A stretch of 51,626 nt of DNA. Origin: Asaia bogorensis. GTDB taxonomy: Bacteria; Pseudomonadota; Alphaproteobacteria; SHVZ01. The stretch is taken from assembly GCA_945897335.1 (NCBI GenBank), contig CAMDFP010000004.1, positions 1-51,626 of the forward strand, given 5' to 3'. Position 1 is the stretch's first letter, and each line of letters opens with the position of its first letter. The position numbers were made by a program, and so were the translations under genes. Positions 40,995 through 49,300 of the stretch are shown here, piece by piece. The notes below the pieces were generated by a model. That model did no database searches. It saw only the letters and a program-made list of their open reading frames with translations, and was not told the origin of the DNA.

Positions 40995-42190
40995 GCGATC
41001 ACGCCATGCTTGCTCAAGCTAGCAAGCTCGCTCGCCGATAGGCCGAGGACGTTCGCGAGAACGCCGTTCGTGTGCTGGCCGAGGATCGGCGCCGGTGCGA
41101 CGGGCAGGCGTGCCTCGCCGCCGAAGGCGAGCGGGTTTCCGGGCATCAGGTGGCGGCCGATTTCCGGATGCTCGACCTCCTGAAACAGCGGGTTGGCGAC
41201 CGAACAGCGCGGGTCCTCGGCGATCAGCTGGCGGAAATCCTGGTAGGGCCCCCAGAGGACGCCGCCGCGATCTAGCGCAGCCTTGATCTCGGTGAGCGTG
41301 CGGGCGGCGAACCACGGCGCCAGCACCGCGGCGATGGCATCGCGGGCGATGAATCGGCCGCCCTCGTCGTCGAGGTCGACCTGCATCATCGGCCCGATCA
41401 TGGCGACGCGATCGGCGAGACCGGTCGCCTCGCAAAGAGATCTGAACTGGCGCGTGGTGATGGCGACGACCATGACCCGGCGGCCGTCCCTGGTCGGGAA
41501 GTCGCGGCCGAAGGCGCCGTAGACGTCGTTGCCGACCGGCTCGCGCTGCACGCCGTTGATCTCGACCTCGGCCAAATAGCCGAGGTTGCCGACGGTGGCG
41601 AGCATGACGTCGGAGAGCGCCAGCGTAACCTGCTGGCCCTTGCCGGTGCGCGTCCGCCGCCGCTCGGCCGCCAGCAATCCGGTCGCGAGATAGAGGCCCG
41701 CCGCCACGTCCCAGGCCGGCAGCACATGGTTTACCGGCTCGCCGCCGTGGCCCGTGGCCGAAGGAAAGCCGCTGGCGCAGTTGACCGTATAGTCGAGCGC
41801 ATTGCTGCCGTCGGCATTGCCGGTGAGCCTCAGCATGATGAGGTCGGCGCGCTTGGCCGCCAGCGCGTCATAGTCCAGCCAGCGGCCGCCGAGATTGGTC
41901 GAGAGGATGCCGCCGCCGGCGCCCGGTGCGGTCGCGAGTGCCACCGCCAGCTCCCGCCCCTCCGGCTTGTCGAGGGCGAGGCACACCGACTTCTTCGCCT
42001 TGTTCAGGCTGGCCCAGTAGAGGCTGTGGCCGTCCTTGGTGACGGGCCAGCGCGTGCGATCGATGCCGCCGCCGATCGGATCGATGCGGATCACCTCGGC
42101 GCCGAGCTGCGCCAAGGTCATGCCGCCGAGAGGCGCGGCGACGAAGGCCGGGATTTCGACGATGCGCAGATCGCCCAGGATCTTGTCCAA
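40991..42190 (-). CDS. CaiB/BaiF family (family III) CoA-transferase
   Basis: Protein of 399 residues. The N-terminal DLRIVEIPAFVAAPLGGMTLAQLGAEVIRIDPIGGGIDRTRWP, then NKAKKSVCLALDKPEGREL, and the acidic-residue region AWDVAAGLYLATGLLAAERRRTRTGKGQQV are characteristic of formyl-CoA transferase/CaiB-like enzymes; the Asp in AWDV is the expected catalytic residue. It moves CoA between carboxylic acids; substrates unknown. A TTG start at 42190 is chosen because GGAGG lies about 4 bases upstream and the conserved protein begins directly there; upstream sequence (ATG 42274) has no such site. Confidence 0.85.
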   Translation of the reverse strand: MDKILGDLRIVEIPAFVAAPLGGMTLAQLGAEVIRIDPIGGGIDRTRWPVTKDGHSLYWASLNKAKKSVCLALDKPEGRELAVALATAPGAGGGILSTNLGGRWLDYDALAAKRADLIMLRLTGNADGSNALDYTVNCASGFPSATGHGGEPVNHVLPAWDVAAGLYLATGLLAAERRRTRTGKGQQVTLALSDVMLATVGNLGYLAEVEINGVQREPVGNDVYGAFGRDFPTRDGRRVMVVAITTRQFRSLCEATGLADRVAMIGPMMQVDLDDEGGRFIARDAIAAVLAPWFAARTLTEIKAALDRGGVLWGPYQDFRQLIAEDPRCSVANPLFQEVEHPEIGRHLMPGNPLAFGGEARLPVAPAPILGQHTNGVLANVLGLSASELASLSKHGVIA

Positions 42191-42215
42191 GGAACCTCCA
42201 GACGTTTCGCCCGGC

Positions 42216-42244
42216 ACTATCCATAGCCCGACCGCTGTCGTCAC
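42216..42244 (-). promoter_or_regulatory. Candidate promoter of the CoA-transferase gene
   Basis: On the minus strand, GTGACG (42239-42244) and GATAGT (42216-42221) are separated by 17 bp, each four of six to consensus. The predicted start near 42209 lies about 19 bases before the TTG. It sits in the 71-bp divergent gap with the enolase-superfamily gene. Confidence 0.35.
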
Positions 42245-42261
42245 GCGCAGTATAAGGAGCC

Positions 42262-43383
42262 ATGAGCGCCCCAAAGATCGCCTCCGTCCGCACGCTCCTG
42301 ATCCGGCTGCCCTTGGCGCGGCCGATGGCCGGGCCGTTCGGGCAGCTCGCCGCGCGGCACAACCTCCTGGCCGTCATCGAGACGGACAGCGGCACGCGCG
42401 GCATCGGCGAGGTCTGGTCCAACTTCCCGCCCTGGGGCTGCGCCGAGCGGAAGGAGATCGTCGATCGCGCGCTCAAGCCGCTGCTGATCGGCCAGACGCT
42501 CGACGATCCGACGCGCCTCTACCGGCTGATGCATCAGAAAACGCGGCTTCTGGCGCTGCAATGGGGCGCGCCCGGGCCGGTGCACCAGGCCGTCGCCGGT
42601 GTCGACATCGCCGTCTGGGATGCGCACGCCCGCCATCTCGGCCGGCCGCTTCGCAAACTCATCGCCGAGGACGCCCCGGACGAGGTCCCGGCCTATGCCA
42701 GCGGCATCGGCCCCGACGATACGATCGAGCGCATCGAGGCCTCGCGGGCTGCCGGACACTCCCGCTTCAAGATTCGCATTCCGTTCGGCGTCGAGGTGGC
42801 GCGGCGCATGCTGCGGGAAGCCCGGGCGGCCAGCGGCACCGCCCCGCTGATGGCCGATGGCAACCAGGCGCTCTCGGTCGCCGAGGCCGAAGCCCTGATC
42901 CCCGATCTCGCCGCAGCCAGGCTCGAATGGCTGGAAGAACCCTTCCCTGTCGACGACGTCGACGACTACCTGGCCTTCGCCCGCAAGTGCCCGGTGCCTC
43001 TCGCCTGGGGTGAGAACGCCCGTGGGCTGGAGGGGCTGGAACGCTGCATCGAGTCGCCGGCAAAGGTGATCCAGCCGGACATAACCAAGACGCTCGGCAT
43101 CAGCGAGGGGCTCGTCGTCGGCCGCCGCGTGCTTGCCGCCGGCAAGCGGCTCTGCTTCCACATGTATGGTGGACCGGTCGGCCTGATCGCCTCGGCCCAG
43201 CTCACCGCCGGTTTGCGTGGCGACTGGCTGGAGATGGACGGCAATCCCAACCCGCTCTACGACCGCGTGGTGGCGATGCCGCCCATGGTGCGCGGCGGAT
43301 GCCTGGTCCTGAACGACACACCGGGATTGGGCGTGACCCTTGCCCCCGAATACGAAGACCAGCTGAGGTCGATCCCCGCATGA
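42262..43383 (+). CDS. Mandelate racemase/muconate lactonizing enzyme family protein (enolase superfamily)
   Basis: Protein of 373 residues. The metal ligands are D in PLMADGNQAL, E in EWLEEPFP and E in LAWGENARG. The usual KxK on strand 2 reads KIR in FKIRIPFG. The C-terminal CFHMYGGPVGLIASAQL has a His near the mandelate racemase base. It is probably an acid-sugar dehydratase or racemase, but the substrate cannot be named. ATG 42262 follows AAGGAG. Its stop overlaps the sulfatase start (ATGA). As the first gene of an operon with sulfatase and transporter, the substrate is probably derived from a sulfated compound. Confidence 0.88.
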   Translation: MSAPKIASVRTLLIRLPLARPMAGPFGQLAARHNLLAVIETDSGTRGIGEVWSNFPPWGCAERKEIVDRALKPLLIGQTLDDPTRLYRLMHQKTRLLALQWGAPGPVHQAVAGVDIAVWDAHARHLGRPLRKLIAEDAPDEVPAYASGIGPDDTIERIEASRAAGHSRFKIRIPFGVEVARRMLREARAASGTAPLMADGNQALSVAEAEALIPDLAAARLEWLEEPFPVDDVDDYLAFARKCPVPLAWGENARGLEGLERCIESPAKVIQPDITKTLGISEGLVVGRRVLAAGKRLCFHMYGGPVGLIASAQLTAGLRGDWLEMDGNPNPLYDRVVAMPPMVRGGCLVLNDTPGLGVTLAPEYEDQLRSIPA

Positions 43384-44858
43384 CCAAGAAGCCCAATCTG
43401 CTGTTCCTGTTCTCAGACCAGCATGCGCGTCATGTGACCGGCTGCTACGGCGACAAGCTGGTGAAGACGCCGAACCTGGATCGCCTCGCCGCCGGCGGCG
43501 TCACCTTCGACAATGCCTATTGTCCCTCGCCGATCTGCGTGCCGAGCCGCATGTCGATGCTGACCGGGCGTCATCCCTCGGCGCAAGACTGCTGGACCAA
43601 CGACGACTTCCTCGCCTCCGACCGCGCGACCTGGCTGCATGCGCTGGGCGCGGCGGGTTATCGTCCACATCTCGCCGGCCGGCTGCACGCCATGGGCCCG
43701 GACCAGATGCATGGCTACGTCACGCGCAATGTCGGCGACCACAGCGCCAACTATGCAGGCATCCCGCGCCGCGACATGGGGCCTCTGCACCAGACCAACG
43801 ATCCCTGGGCCATCAGCGTCGACGTCTCCGGCGCCGGCCAGAGCTCGTACCAGGTCAAGGACATCGAGACCACGGACGCCGCCTGCGCCGAGCTCGAGCG
43901 CATCGCCGCCCAGAGGCGGAATGGCGGTAGCGATCCCTTCTGCCTCTCGGTCGGCCTGATGCTGCCGCATCCCCCCTATGTCGCCTGGGCCGAGGACTAC
44001 GCGCTCTACGCCGACAAGATCCATCCGCCGGCGCTGCCCCTTGCCGAGCACCCCTGGCTCGACTGGTGGCGGAATGATCGCGGCATCGCCACGGTCGACC
44101 CGGCGGCGGCGCTGAGGGCACGGGCCGCCTATTGGGGCCTGGTCACGCGTCTCGACATCCTGATCGGCCGGATCCTCGACACGCTGGAGCGCCTCGGCCT
44201 CGCCGAGGACACGCTGGTCGTCTACACCTCCGACCATGGCGACCAGCTCGGCGAGCGCGGGCTCTGGTGGAAGCACACCTTCTACGAGGAGTCGGCGTCG
44301 GTGCCGCTGATCCTGCGCTGGCCGGGCCATCTGCCGGCGGGCCAGCGGCGGCCTCAGGTGGTGAACCTGATCGACGTGACGGCGACGATCCTGGATGCGC
44401 TCGGCGCCTCGCCGCTGCCGCATGCGCAGGGCACCAGCCTGCTCGGCATCGCCCGCGATGCCACGACGCCGTGGATCGATGAGACCTTCTCCGAGTACTG
44501 CACCGACGCGATCCCGGCCTGGACCGGCGGCATGGCCGTCCGCCAGCGCATGATCCGCTCGGGTCGCTGGAAGCTGGTCTACTACCATGGCTATCGCCCG
44601 CAGCTCTTCGACCTCGCCGATGATCCGCGCGAGCTCGCCGATCTCGCCGAGGTATCCGCCCATCGCGCCCTGCGCGAGCAGCTCACCGCCAAGCTCCTGG
44701 CCGAATGGGACCCGGACGCCATCGAGGCCCGGATGAAAGCGCGCCGGAAGGACAAGGACGTCATCGGCGACTGGGCCCGCGCGGTCCTGCCTGCCGACCA
44801 GCATCGCTGGAAGCTGACGCCGGAGCAGAACCGCATCGACGACCGGGCCGCCGAATGA
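43380..44858 (+). CDS. Sulfatase (formylglycine type)
   Basis: Protein of 492 residues of the type I sulfatase family. The modification motif is C53-V-P-S-R57 (CxPxR), where Cys becomes formylglycine. Metal ligands are expected in FLFSDQHARH (residues 10-18) and YTSDHGDQLGERGLWWK, where the DHGDxxGE pattern is typical of choline-sulfatase- and phosphonate-monoester-hydrolase-like enzymes. No signal peptide is present, so it appears cytoplasmic, pointing to cleavage after uptake. It overlaps the enolase-superfamily gene and the next gene by ATGA at each end, indicating tight co-translation. Confidence 0.92.
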   Translation: MTKKPNLLFLFSDQHARHVTGCYGDKLVKTPNLDRLAAGGVTFDNAYCPSPICVPSRMSMLTGRHPSAQDCWTNDDFLASDRATWLHALGAAGYRPHLAGRLHAMGPDQMHGYVTRNVGDHSANYAGIPRRDMGPLHQTNDPWAISVDVSGAGQSSYQVKDIETTDAACAELERIAAQRRNGGSDPFCLSVGLMLPHPPYVAWAEDYALYADKIHPPALPLAEHPWLDWWRNDRGIATVDPAAALRARAAYWGLVTRLDILIGRILDTLERLGLAEDTLVVYTSDHGDQLGERGLWWKHTFYEESASVPLILRWPGHLPAGQRRPQVVNLIDVTATILDALGASPLPHAQGTSLLGIARDATTPWIDETFSEYCTDAIPAWTGGMAVRQRMIRSGRWKLVYYHGYRPQLFDLADDPRELADLAEVSAHRALREQLTAKLLAEWDPDAIEARMKARRKDKDVIGDWARAVLPADQHRWKLTPEQNRIDDRAAE

Positions 44859-46297
44859 CCGCGCGGCGGCAGATTCCCCGGCCCCTGGTCGGCATCACGG
44901 TGATGCCGGAATTCTTCCAGGTCGAAGGCGTCGAGGGCGTGCTCGACAACCTCGCCAAGCGCGCAGGCGCGACGGCGATCGCCACATCCCCCTATGTCAT
45001 GACGCCGGCGGCCGAGGGCGAGGGCTCGCGCGAGCCGCCGGTCGATGCCGGCGCCGGCTCGGTGCGCCTTCTCGATCGTCCCCTCTGGGGCCGGCGCGAA
45101 CTCTCGGTGCGGACCGCGCCGAGCTGGACGCCGGATGCGAGCCTCTATCGTGGGCTTCGCTACCAGCCGGCGGTGCCCGACGAGCTGACCGCCGCCCATG
45201 GCCGGGTGGTCGCCGACGCGATCCGCTCCGCCAAAGCCCGCGGCCTTCTGGTTCTGCTTCAGGTGCAGGCGGCCATCCCGCCCGGCTATCGCGTGCAGTT
45301 CGGCGGACCGATCGAGGAGGACCGCCCCCGCCTTCCCGACGGCACAACGCCGAAGGTTCGCGTCGACAACAACGCCTCGCTCGCCAGCCCGCATATCCAC
45401 GACTACGCCCGCGCACTAGTGATGGACCTGGTCCGGGCATATCCCGAGATCGACGGGCTCCGCATCGACTGGCCGGAGTACCCGCCCTACTCCCTCGACG
45501 GCGCCTTCTTCGATTTCGGCCCGCATGCCGAGGTCGCTGCGAAACGGTTCGGCTGTGACTTCACGGCGATGCGGGACGCAGCCGCTTCGCTGCGCGCCCA
45601 TCTGCTGGGCCGCCTCACCACCGCCGATCTGACCGGCGGACGGTTCAAGGTCATGCAGGCGCTGATCGACCGGCCCGGCCTTGCGCAATGGCTGTCGTTC
45701 AAGGCCGAGCTCTCCGCCGGGATCGTGCGCACCTTCCGCGAGGCGCTTTCCGAGGCGGCGCCCGGCAAGCTCCTTGTCCCCGGCGCGTTCCCGCCGCCCT
45801 GGACGGCGCTTTCCGGGTTCTCCTTCGCCCGCGCGGCGGCTCACGCCGACGCCGTGATGGTCAAGCTGTTCACCATGCACTGGCCGATGATGGTCCGCGC
45901 CTGGGGAGACGCCCTGGTAGCCGCCAATCCGGCGTTGGCCGGTCGGCCCGAGCTGCCGCGTGCCCTGGCTTCGCTGTTCGACATCGTCGACGATGACGGC
46001 TTCGACCGGCTGGAGGATTGGCGCTACCCGGAGCCGGAAGAGGCGCATCCGGTCGGCGCGGCGGCACAGGCACGTAAGCTCACCGACGCCCAGGCCGAGG
46101 CAGGCACGATGCCGGTCATCGCGCTGGCCCACGGCTATGGGCCGGTCGAGGATTTCAAGCAGCGCTTCCGCACCGCCTGGACCGCGACCGGCGGGCGCGC
46201 CTGGGTCAACCGCTACGGTTATCTCGCCGACGCCAAGCTCGATGCGATCGGCGCCGTCGTCGGAGAGACCGTACTGCCGGCACCGGGTTCTCCTTGA
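44855..46297 (+). CDS. Uncharacterised, possibly (beta/alpha)8-barrel glycoside-hydrolase-like protein
   Basis: Not recognised with confidence. The protein has 480 residues. GITVMPEFFQVEGVEGVLDNLAKRAGATAIATSPYV looks like the first strand and helix of a barrel, LLVLLQVQAAIPPGY like a middle strand, and DGLRIDWPEYPPY (about residues 198-210) has the acidic D/E arrangement often seen at glycoside-hydrolase active-site strand ends. A late strand is VIALAHGYGPVEDFKQRF. No signal peptide. Coupled to the sulfatase by ATGA (44855-44858). The context suggests it acts on the same sulfated sugar or sugar-acid substrate. The reaction is unknown. Confidence 0.6.
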   Translation: MTARRQIPRPLVGITVMPEFFQVEGVEGVLDNLAKRAGATAIATSPYVMTPAAEGEGSREPPVDAGAGSVRLLDRPLWGRRELSVRTAPSWTPDASLYRGLRYQPAVPDELTAAHGRVVADAIRSAKARGLLVLLQVQAAIPPGYRVQFGGPIEEDRPRLPDGTTPKVRVDNNASLASPHIHDYARALVMDLVRAYPEIDGLRIDWPEYPPYSLDGAFFDFGPHAEVAAKRFGCDFTAMRDAAASLRAHLLGRLTTADLTGGRFKVMQALIDRPGLAQWLSFKAELSAGIVRTFREALSEAAPGKLLVPGAFPPPWTALSGFSFARAAAHADAVMVKLFTMHWPMMVRAWGDALVAANPALAGRPELPRALASLFDIVDDDGFDRLEDWRYPEPEEAHPVGAAAQARKLTDAQAEAGTMPVIALAHGYGPVEDFKQRFRTAWTATGGRAWVNRYGYLADAKLDAIGAVVGETVLPAPGSP

Positions 46298-46354
46298 CGC
46301 CGCCGGGGTCGGGCGCGACCCTGCACGCAACAAAGCAAGTACCGGGGGGAAACG

Positions 46355-47305
46355 ATGATCCGACGATATCTGGCAGCCTTCGCTGCGGTTCTTCTTTTCG
46401 CCGCGCCGGCAGCGGCCGCCTGGCCGGAGAAGCCGATCCGCATCGTGGTGCCGTTCGGCCCTGGCGGCACCACGGACATCCTGGCCCGCAGCCTGCAGAA
46501 GGTGATGGACGAGAAGAAGCTCGTCTCCCAGCCGGTGGTGATCCAGAACGTCGGCGGCCATTTCTCGGTCGGCGCGCGCCAAGTGATGACCGCGGCGCCG
46601 GACGGCTACACCTTCCTTGCCATCCACCTGGCACTGCTGTCGGGCGAGATCGTCGATCCCCGCCGCGGCGTCGGCTACCGCGACTTCGCCCCGGTGGCGC
46701 TGACCGGCGGCTTCTGCCTGCATCCGATCGTGCGTGCGGACTCGCCCTACAAGACGCTGAAGGAGCTTCTCGACGCCGCCAAGGAGAAGCCGAACACCAT
46801 CGTCACCGGCGTCAACATCGGTGCGCTCAACCACATGCTGGGCGTGTTCCTGGAGCAGAGCTATCCGGGCGCCAGGTTCCGCTTCGTCCAGATCGGTGGC
46901 GGCGGCGAAAACTTCGCCGCGATCACCGGCGGCCACACCCAGGCGACCGTGCTCTCCAGCTCCGAATACCAGACCTACAAGGCCAACGGCATCCGGGCGC
47001 TGGCCTATTCGGGGCCCGAGCGCCTGGCGCTGGAGCCCGCCATCCCGACCACCCGCGAGCTCGGCCTCAACTTCGAGTTCTGCATCGAGAACTACTGGTT
47101 CGCGCCCAAGGGCACGCCGCAGGAAGCGATCGACGGCATGTCGAGCGCGCTGGAGAAGGCGGTCGCCACCGACGAGCTTAAGACCTTCTTCGAGAAGCAG
47201 GCGCAGACCGGCCAGTTCATGAAGGGCGAGGCCTACCGCCAGAAGCTCGACACCGTCTTCAAGGCGATCGAGCCGGTGGCCAAGGCCGCCGCGCCGCCGA
47301 ACTGA
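46355..47305 (+). CDS. Tripartite tricarboxylate transporter substrate-binding protein (TctC/Bug)
   Basis: Periplasmic protein of 316 residues with a signal peptide (YLAAFAAVLLFAAPAAAAWP) and the Bug-family hallmark WPEKPIRIVVPFGPGGTTDILARSLQKVM. Further family features are NVGGHFSVGARQVMTAAPDGYT and a C-terminal ENYWFAPKGTPQEAIDGMSSALEKAV. Binds a carboxylated compound and delivers it to TctAB. GGGGGGAAA lies before ATG 46355. It starts 57 bases after the barrel-like protein gene. Confidence 0.93.
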   Translation: MIRRYLAAFAAVLLFAAPAAAAWPEKPIRIVVPFGPGGTTDILARSLQKVMDEKKLVSQPVVIQNVGGHFSVGARQVMTAAPDGYTFLAIHLALLSGEIVDPRRGVGYRDFAPVALTGGFCLHPIVRADSPYKTLKELLDAAKEKPNTIVTGVNIGALNHMLGVFLEQSYPGARFRFVQIGGGGENFAAITGGHTQATVLSSSEYQTYKANGIRALAYSGPERLALEPAIPTTRELGLNFEFCIENYWFAPKGTPQEAIDGMSSALEKAVATDELKTFFEKQAQTGQFMKGEAYRQKLDTVFKAIEPVAKAAAPPN

Positions 47306-47309
47306 CGGG

Positions 47310-47819
47310 ATGACGGAGGATCCCGAGGCGAGCCGAAGGCGCCGCGTCGACGCGCTGTCCGCCATCGTCGTCCTCGCGGTCGCGATCGGCGTGTTCTTCG
47401 CCGCGCGGCGCGAGCCGAAGGCGCTCTATGATCCGTTCGGGCCGGGCACCGCGCCCATGGCGGTCTCCGCCACGCTGGCCGTGCTCGCCATCGTGCTGCT
47501 GGTACGCGCGCTTCTCGGCCTTCGCATCGGGCAGTCGGCGCAGAGCCTGATCCTCGGCCTCGACGGCGCGCCGCCCGCGGACTACCGGCTCCGGCCCGAG
47601 CTGGCTCTGATCTCCTTCATCGCGACTGTACTCTTCGTCGCTGCCATGGCTATCGGCCTGCCGTTCCTTTGGTCGACGCTCGCCTTCCTGTTCGCGCTGG
47701 GCACGGCGATGACCGACCGGAGGCCGCGGTCGATCGCCATCGCCGCCGCGGTCGCCGTCGTCGGCGCGGTCGCGATCGACTTCCTCTTCCGCCGCATCCT
47801 GCTCGTCCAGCTGCCGTGA
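47310..47819 (+). CDS. Tripartite tricarboxylate transporter small membrane subunit (TctB)
   Basis: Inner-membrane subunit of 169 residues with four predicted helices, for example VDALSAIVVLAVAIGVFFAA and RPELALISFIATVLFVAAMAI. Sequence conservation in TctB is low, so the assignment rests largely on size, helices and position between tctC (4 bases before) and tctA, whose GTG overlaps its stop (GTGA). Confidence 0.88.
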   Translation: MTEDPEASRRRRVDALSAIVVLAVAIGVFFAARREPKALYDPFGPGTAPMAVSATLAVLAIVLLVRALLGLRIGQSAQSLILGLDGAPPADYRLRPELALISFIATVLFVAAMAIGLPFLWSTLAFLFALGTAMTDRRPRSIAIAAAVAVVGAVAIDFLFRRILLVQLP

Positions 47820-49300
47820 CCCTGCTCGACGCGTTCCTCCATCTGCTGACACCCGGCGCCTTCGCGATCATGACGGGCGGCGTCGTCATCGGCATCGCCG
47901 TCGGCGTCATGCCCGGCATCACCGCCGGCATGCTGATGGCGCTGGCGCTGCCCTTCACCTACGGGATGAAGAGCGTGGATGCGATCATCATGCTGGTCGC
48001 CATGTTCGTCGGCGGCATCTCCGGCGGCCTGGTCACCGCGACCTTGATGCGCATCCCGGGCGAGCCTAACGCGATCATGACCACACTGGACGGCTATCCC
48101 CTGGCCAAGCGGGGATTTCCCGGCCGCGCTCTCGGCCTCGGCAATGCCGGCTCGATCGTCGGCGGCGCGCTTTCCTGGGTGGCGCTGGTGCTGCTGACCC
48201 AGCCATTGGCGAAGATCGCAGTCCTGTTCGGGCCGTGGGAGAATTTCGCCCTGGTGACGACGGCGCTGGTGCTGATCGCCTCGCTGAGCCGGGGATCATT
48301 TCTGAAAGGCATGATCGCGGCGCTGCTGGGCGTTCTCCTGGCGATGCCCGGCGTGGACGAGACCTCCGGCCTGGTCCGGCTCACCTTCGGCGTGGACGCA
48401 CTGACCAACGGCTTCCAGCTGCTGCCGGTCGTGGTCGGATTGTTCGCGCTCTCGCAGATCGTCGCCGACACGCTGCACATCGAGCAGGGCACCGACGGCG
48501 TGCGTGCCAACATGAAGGGCATCGTGCTGTCGTTCCGCGACTATGTCGTCCATGGCTGGAACATGTTGCGGTCGTCCCTGATCGGGATCTGGATCGGCAT
48601 CCTGCCCGGCGTCGGCGCCACCGTCGCCTCGATCGCCGCCTACACCACGGCGAAGAACTTCTCGAAGACGCCCGAGCTGTTCGGGACCGGCAGCGAGGAA
48701 GCGATCGTCGCGGCGGAGAGCGCCAATAACGCCACGACCGGCGGTACGCTGATCCCGCTCCTGGCGCTGGGCATCCCGGGTGGTCTCGCCGATGCCGTTC
48801 TGCTGGCGGCTTTGATCATCCACGACCTCCGTCCCGGCCCGCTGCTCTATTCGACCAGCCCCGAGATCGTGAACGCGATCATGGCGACGCATCTGACGGC
48901 GCATGTCCTGATGTTCGTCCTGATGACCGCCGGCTGCCTGTTGTTCGCGCGGCTGATGCTGATCCCGCGCGCCTTCCTGTTTCCTGTGGTCATCGTGTTC
49001 TGCGTGCTCGGCGCCTATGCGCCCGACAGCCAGATGTCGGATGTCTGGATCATGCTGGCCTTCGGCGCCGTCGGCCTCGCCATGGAATATGCGCGCTTTC
49101 CCCTGGCGCCCTTCGTCGTCGGCTTCGTGCTGGCGCCGCTGGCCGAGGGCAAACTGCGTTCCGGCTTGATGATGTCAGCCGGCTCGATCGAGCCGCTGTT
49201 CACACGGCCGATCGCGGCGACCCTGATCGCGATCGCAATCGCCACCTGTCTCTGGTCGATCGTCGGCGAGATCAGGCAGTCGCGGAGGTCAGGCGGCTGA
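47816..49300 (+). CDS. Tripartite tricarboxylate transporter large permease (TctA)
   Basis: Inner-membrane permease of 494 residues with about 12 hydrophobic segments. MTGGVVIGIAVGVMPGITAGMLMALALPFTYGM, FVGGISGGLVTATLMRIPGEPNAIMTTLDGYPLAKRG and IGILPGVGATVASIAAYTTAKNFSKTPELFGTG are classic TctA motifs. The GTG at 47816 is the correct start because it overlaps tctB and precedes the first helix. It completes an uptake system for the sulfatase/enolase cluster. Its 3' end overlaps the convergent reductase gene by 12 bases. Confidence 0.94.
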   Translation: MTLLDAFLHLLTPGAFAIMTGGVVIGIAVGVMPGITAGMLMALALPFTYGMKSVDAIIMLVAMFVGGISGGLVTATLMRIPGEPNAIMTTLDGYPLAKRGFPGRALGLGNAGSIVGGALSWVALVLLTQPLAKIAVLFGPWENFALVTTALVLIASLSRGSFLKGMIAALLGVLLAMPGVDETSGLVRLTFGVDALTNGFQLLPVVVGLFALSQIVADTLHIEQGTDGVRANMKGIVLSFRDYVVHGWNMLRSSLIGIWIGILPGVGATVASIAAYTTAKNFSKTPELFGTGSEEAIVAAESANNATTGGTLIPLLALGIPGGLADAVLLAALIIHDLRPGPLLYSTSPEIVNAIMATHLTAHVLMFVLMTAGCLLFARLMLIPRAFLFPVVIVFCVLGAYAPDSQMSDVWIMLAFGAVGLAMEYARFPLAPFVVGFVLAPLAEGKLRSGLMMSAGSIEPLFTRPIAATLIAIAIATCLWSIVGEIRQSRRSGG

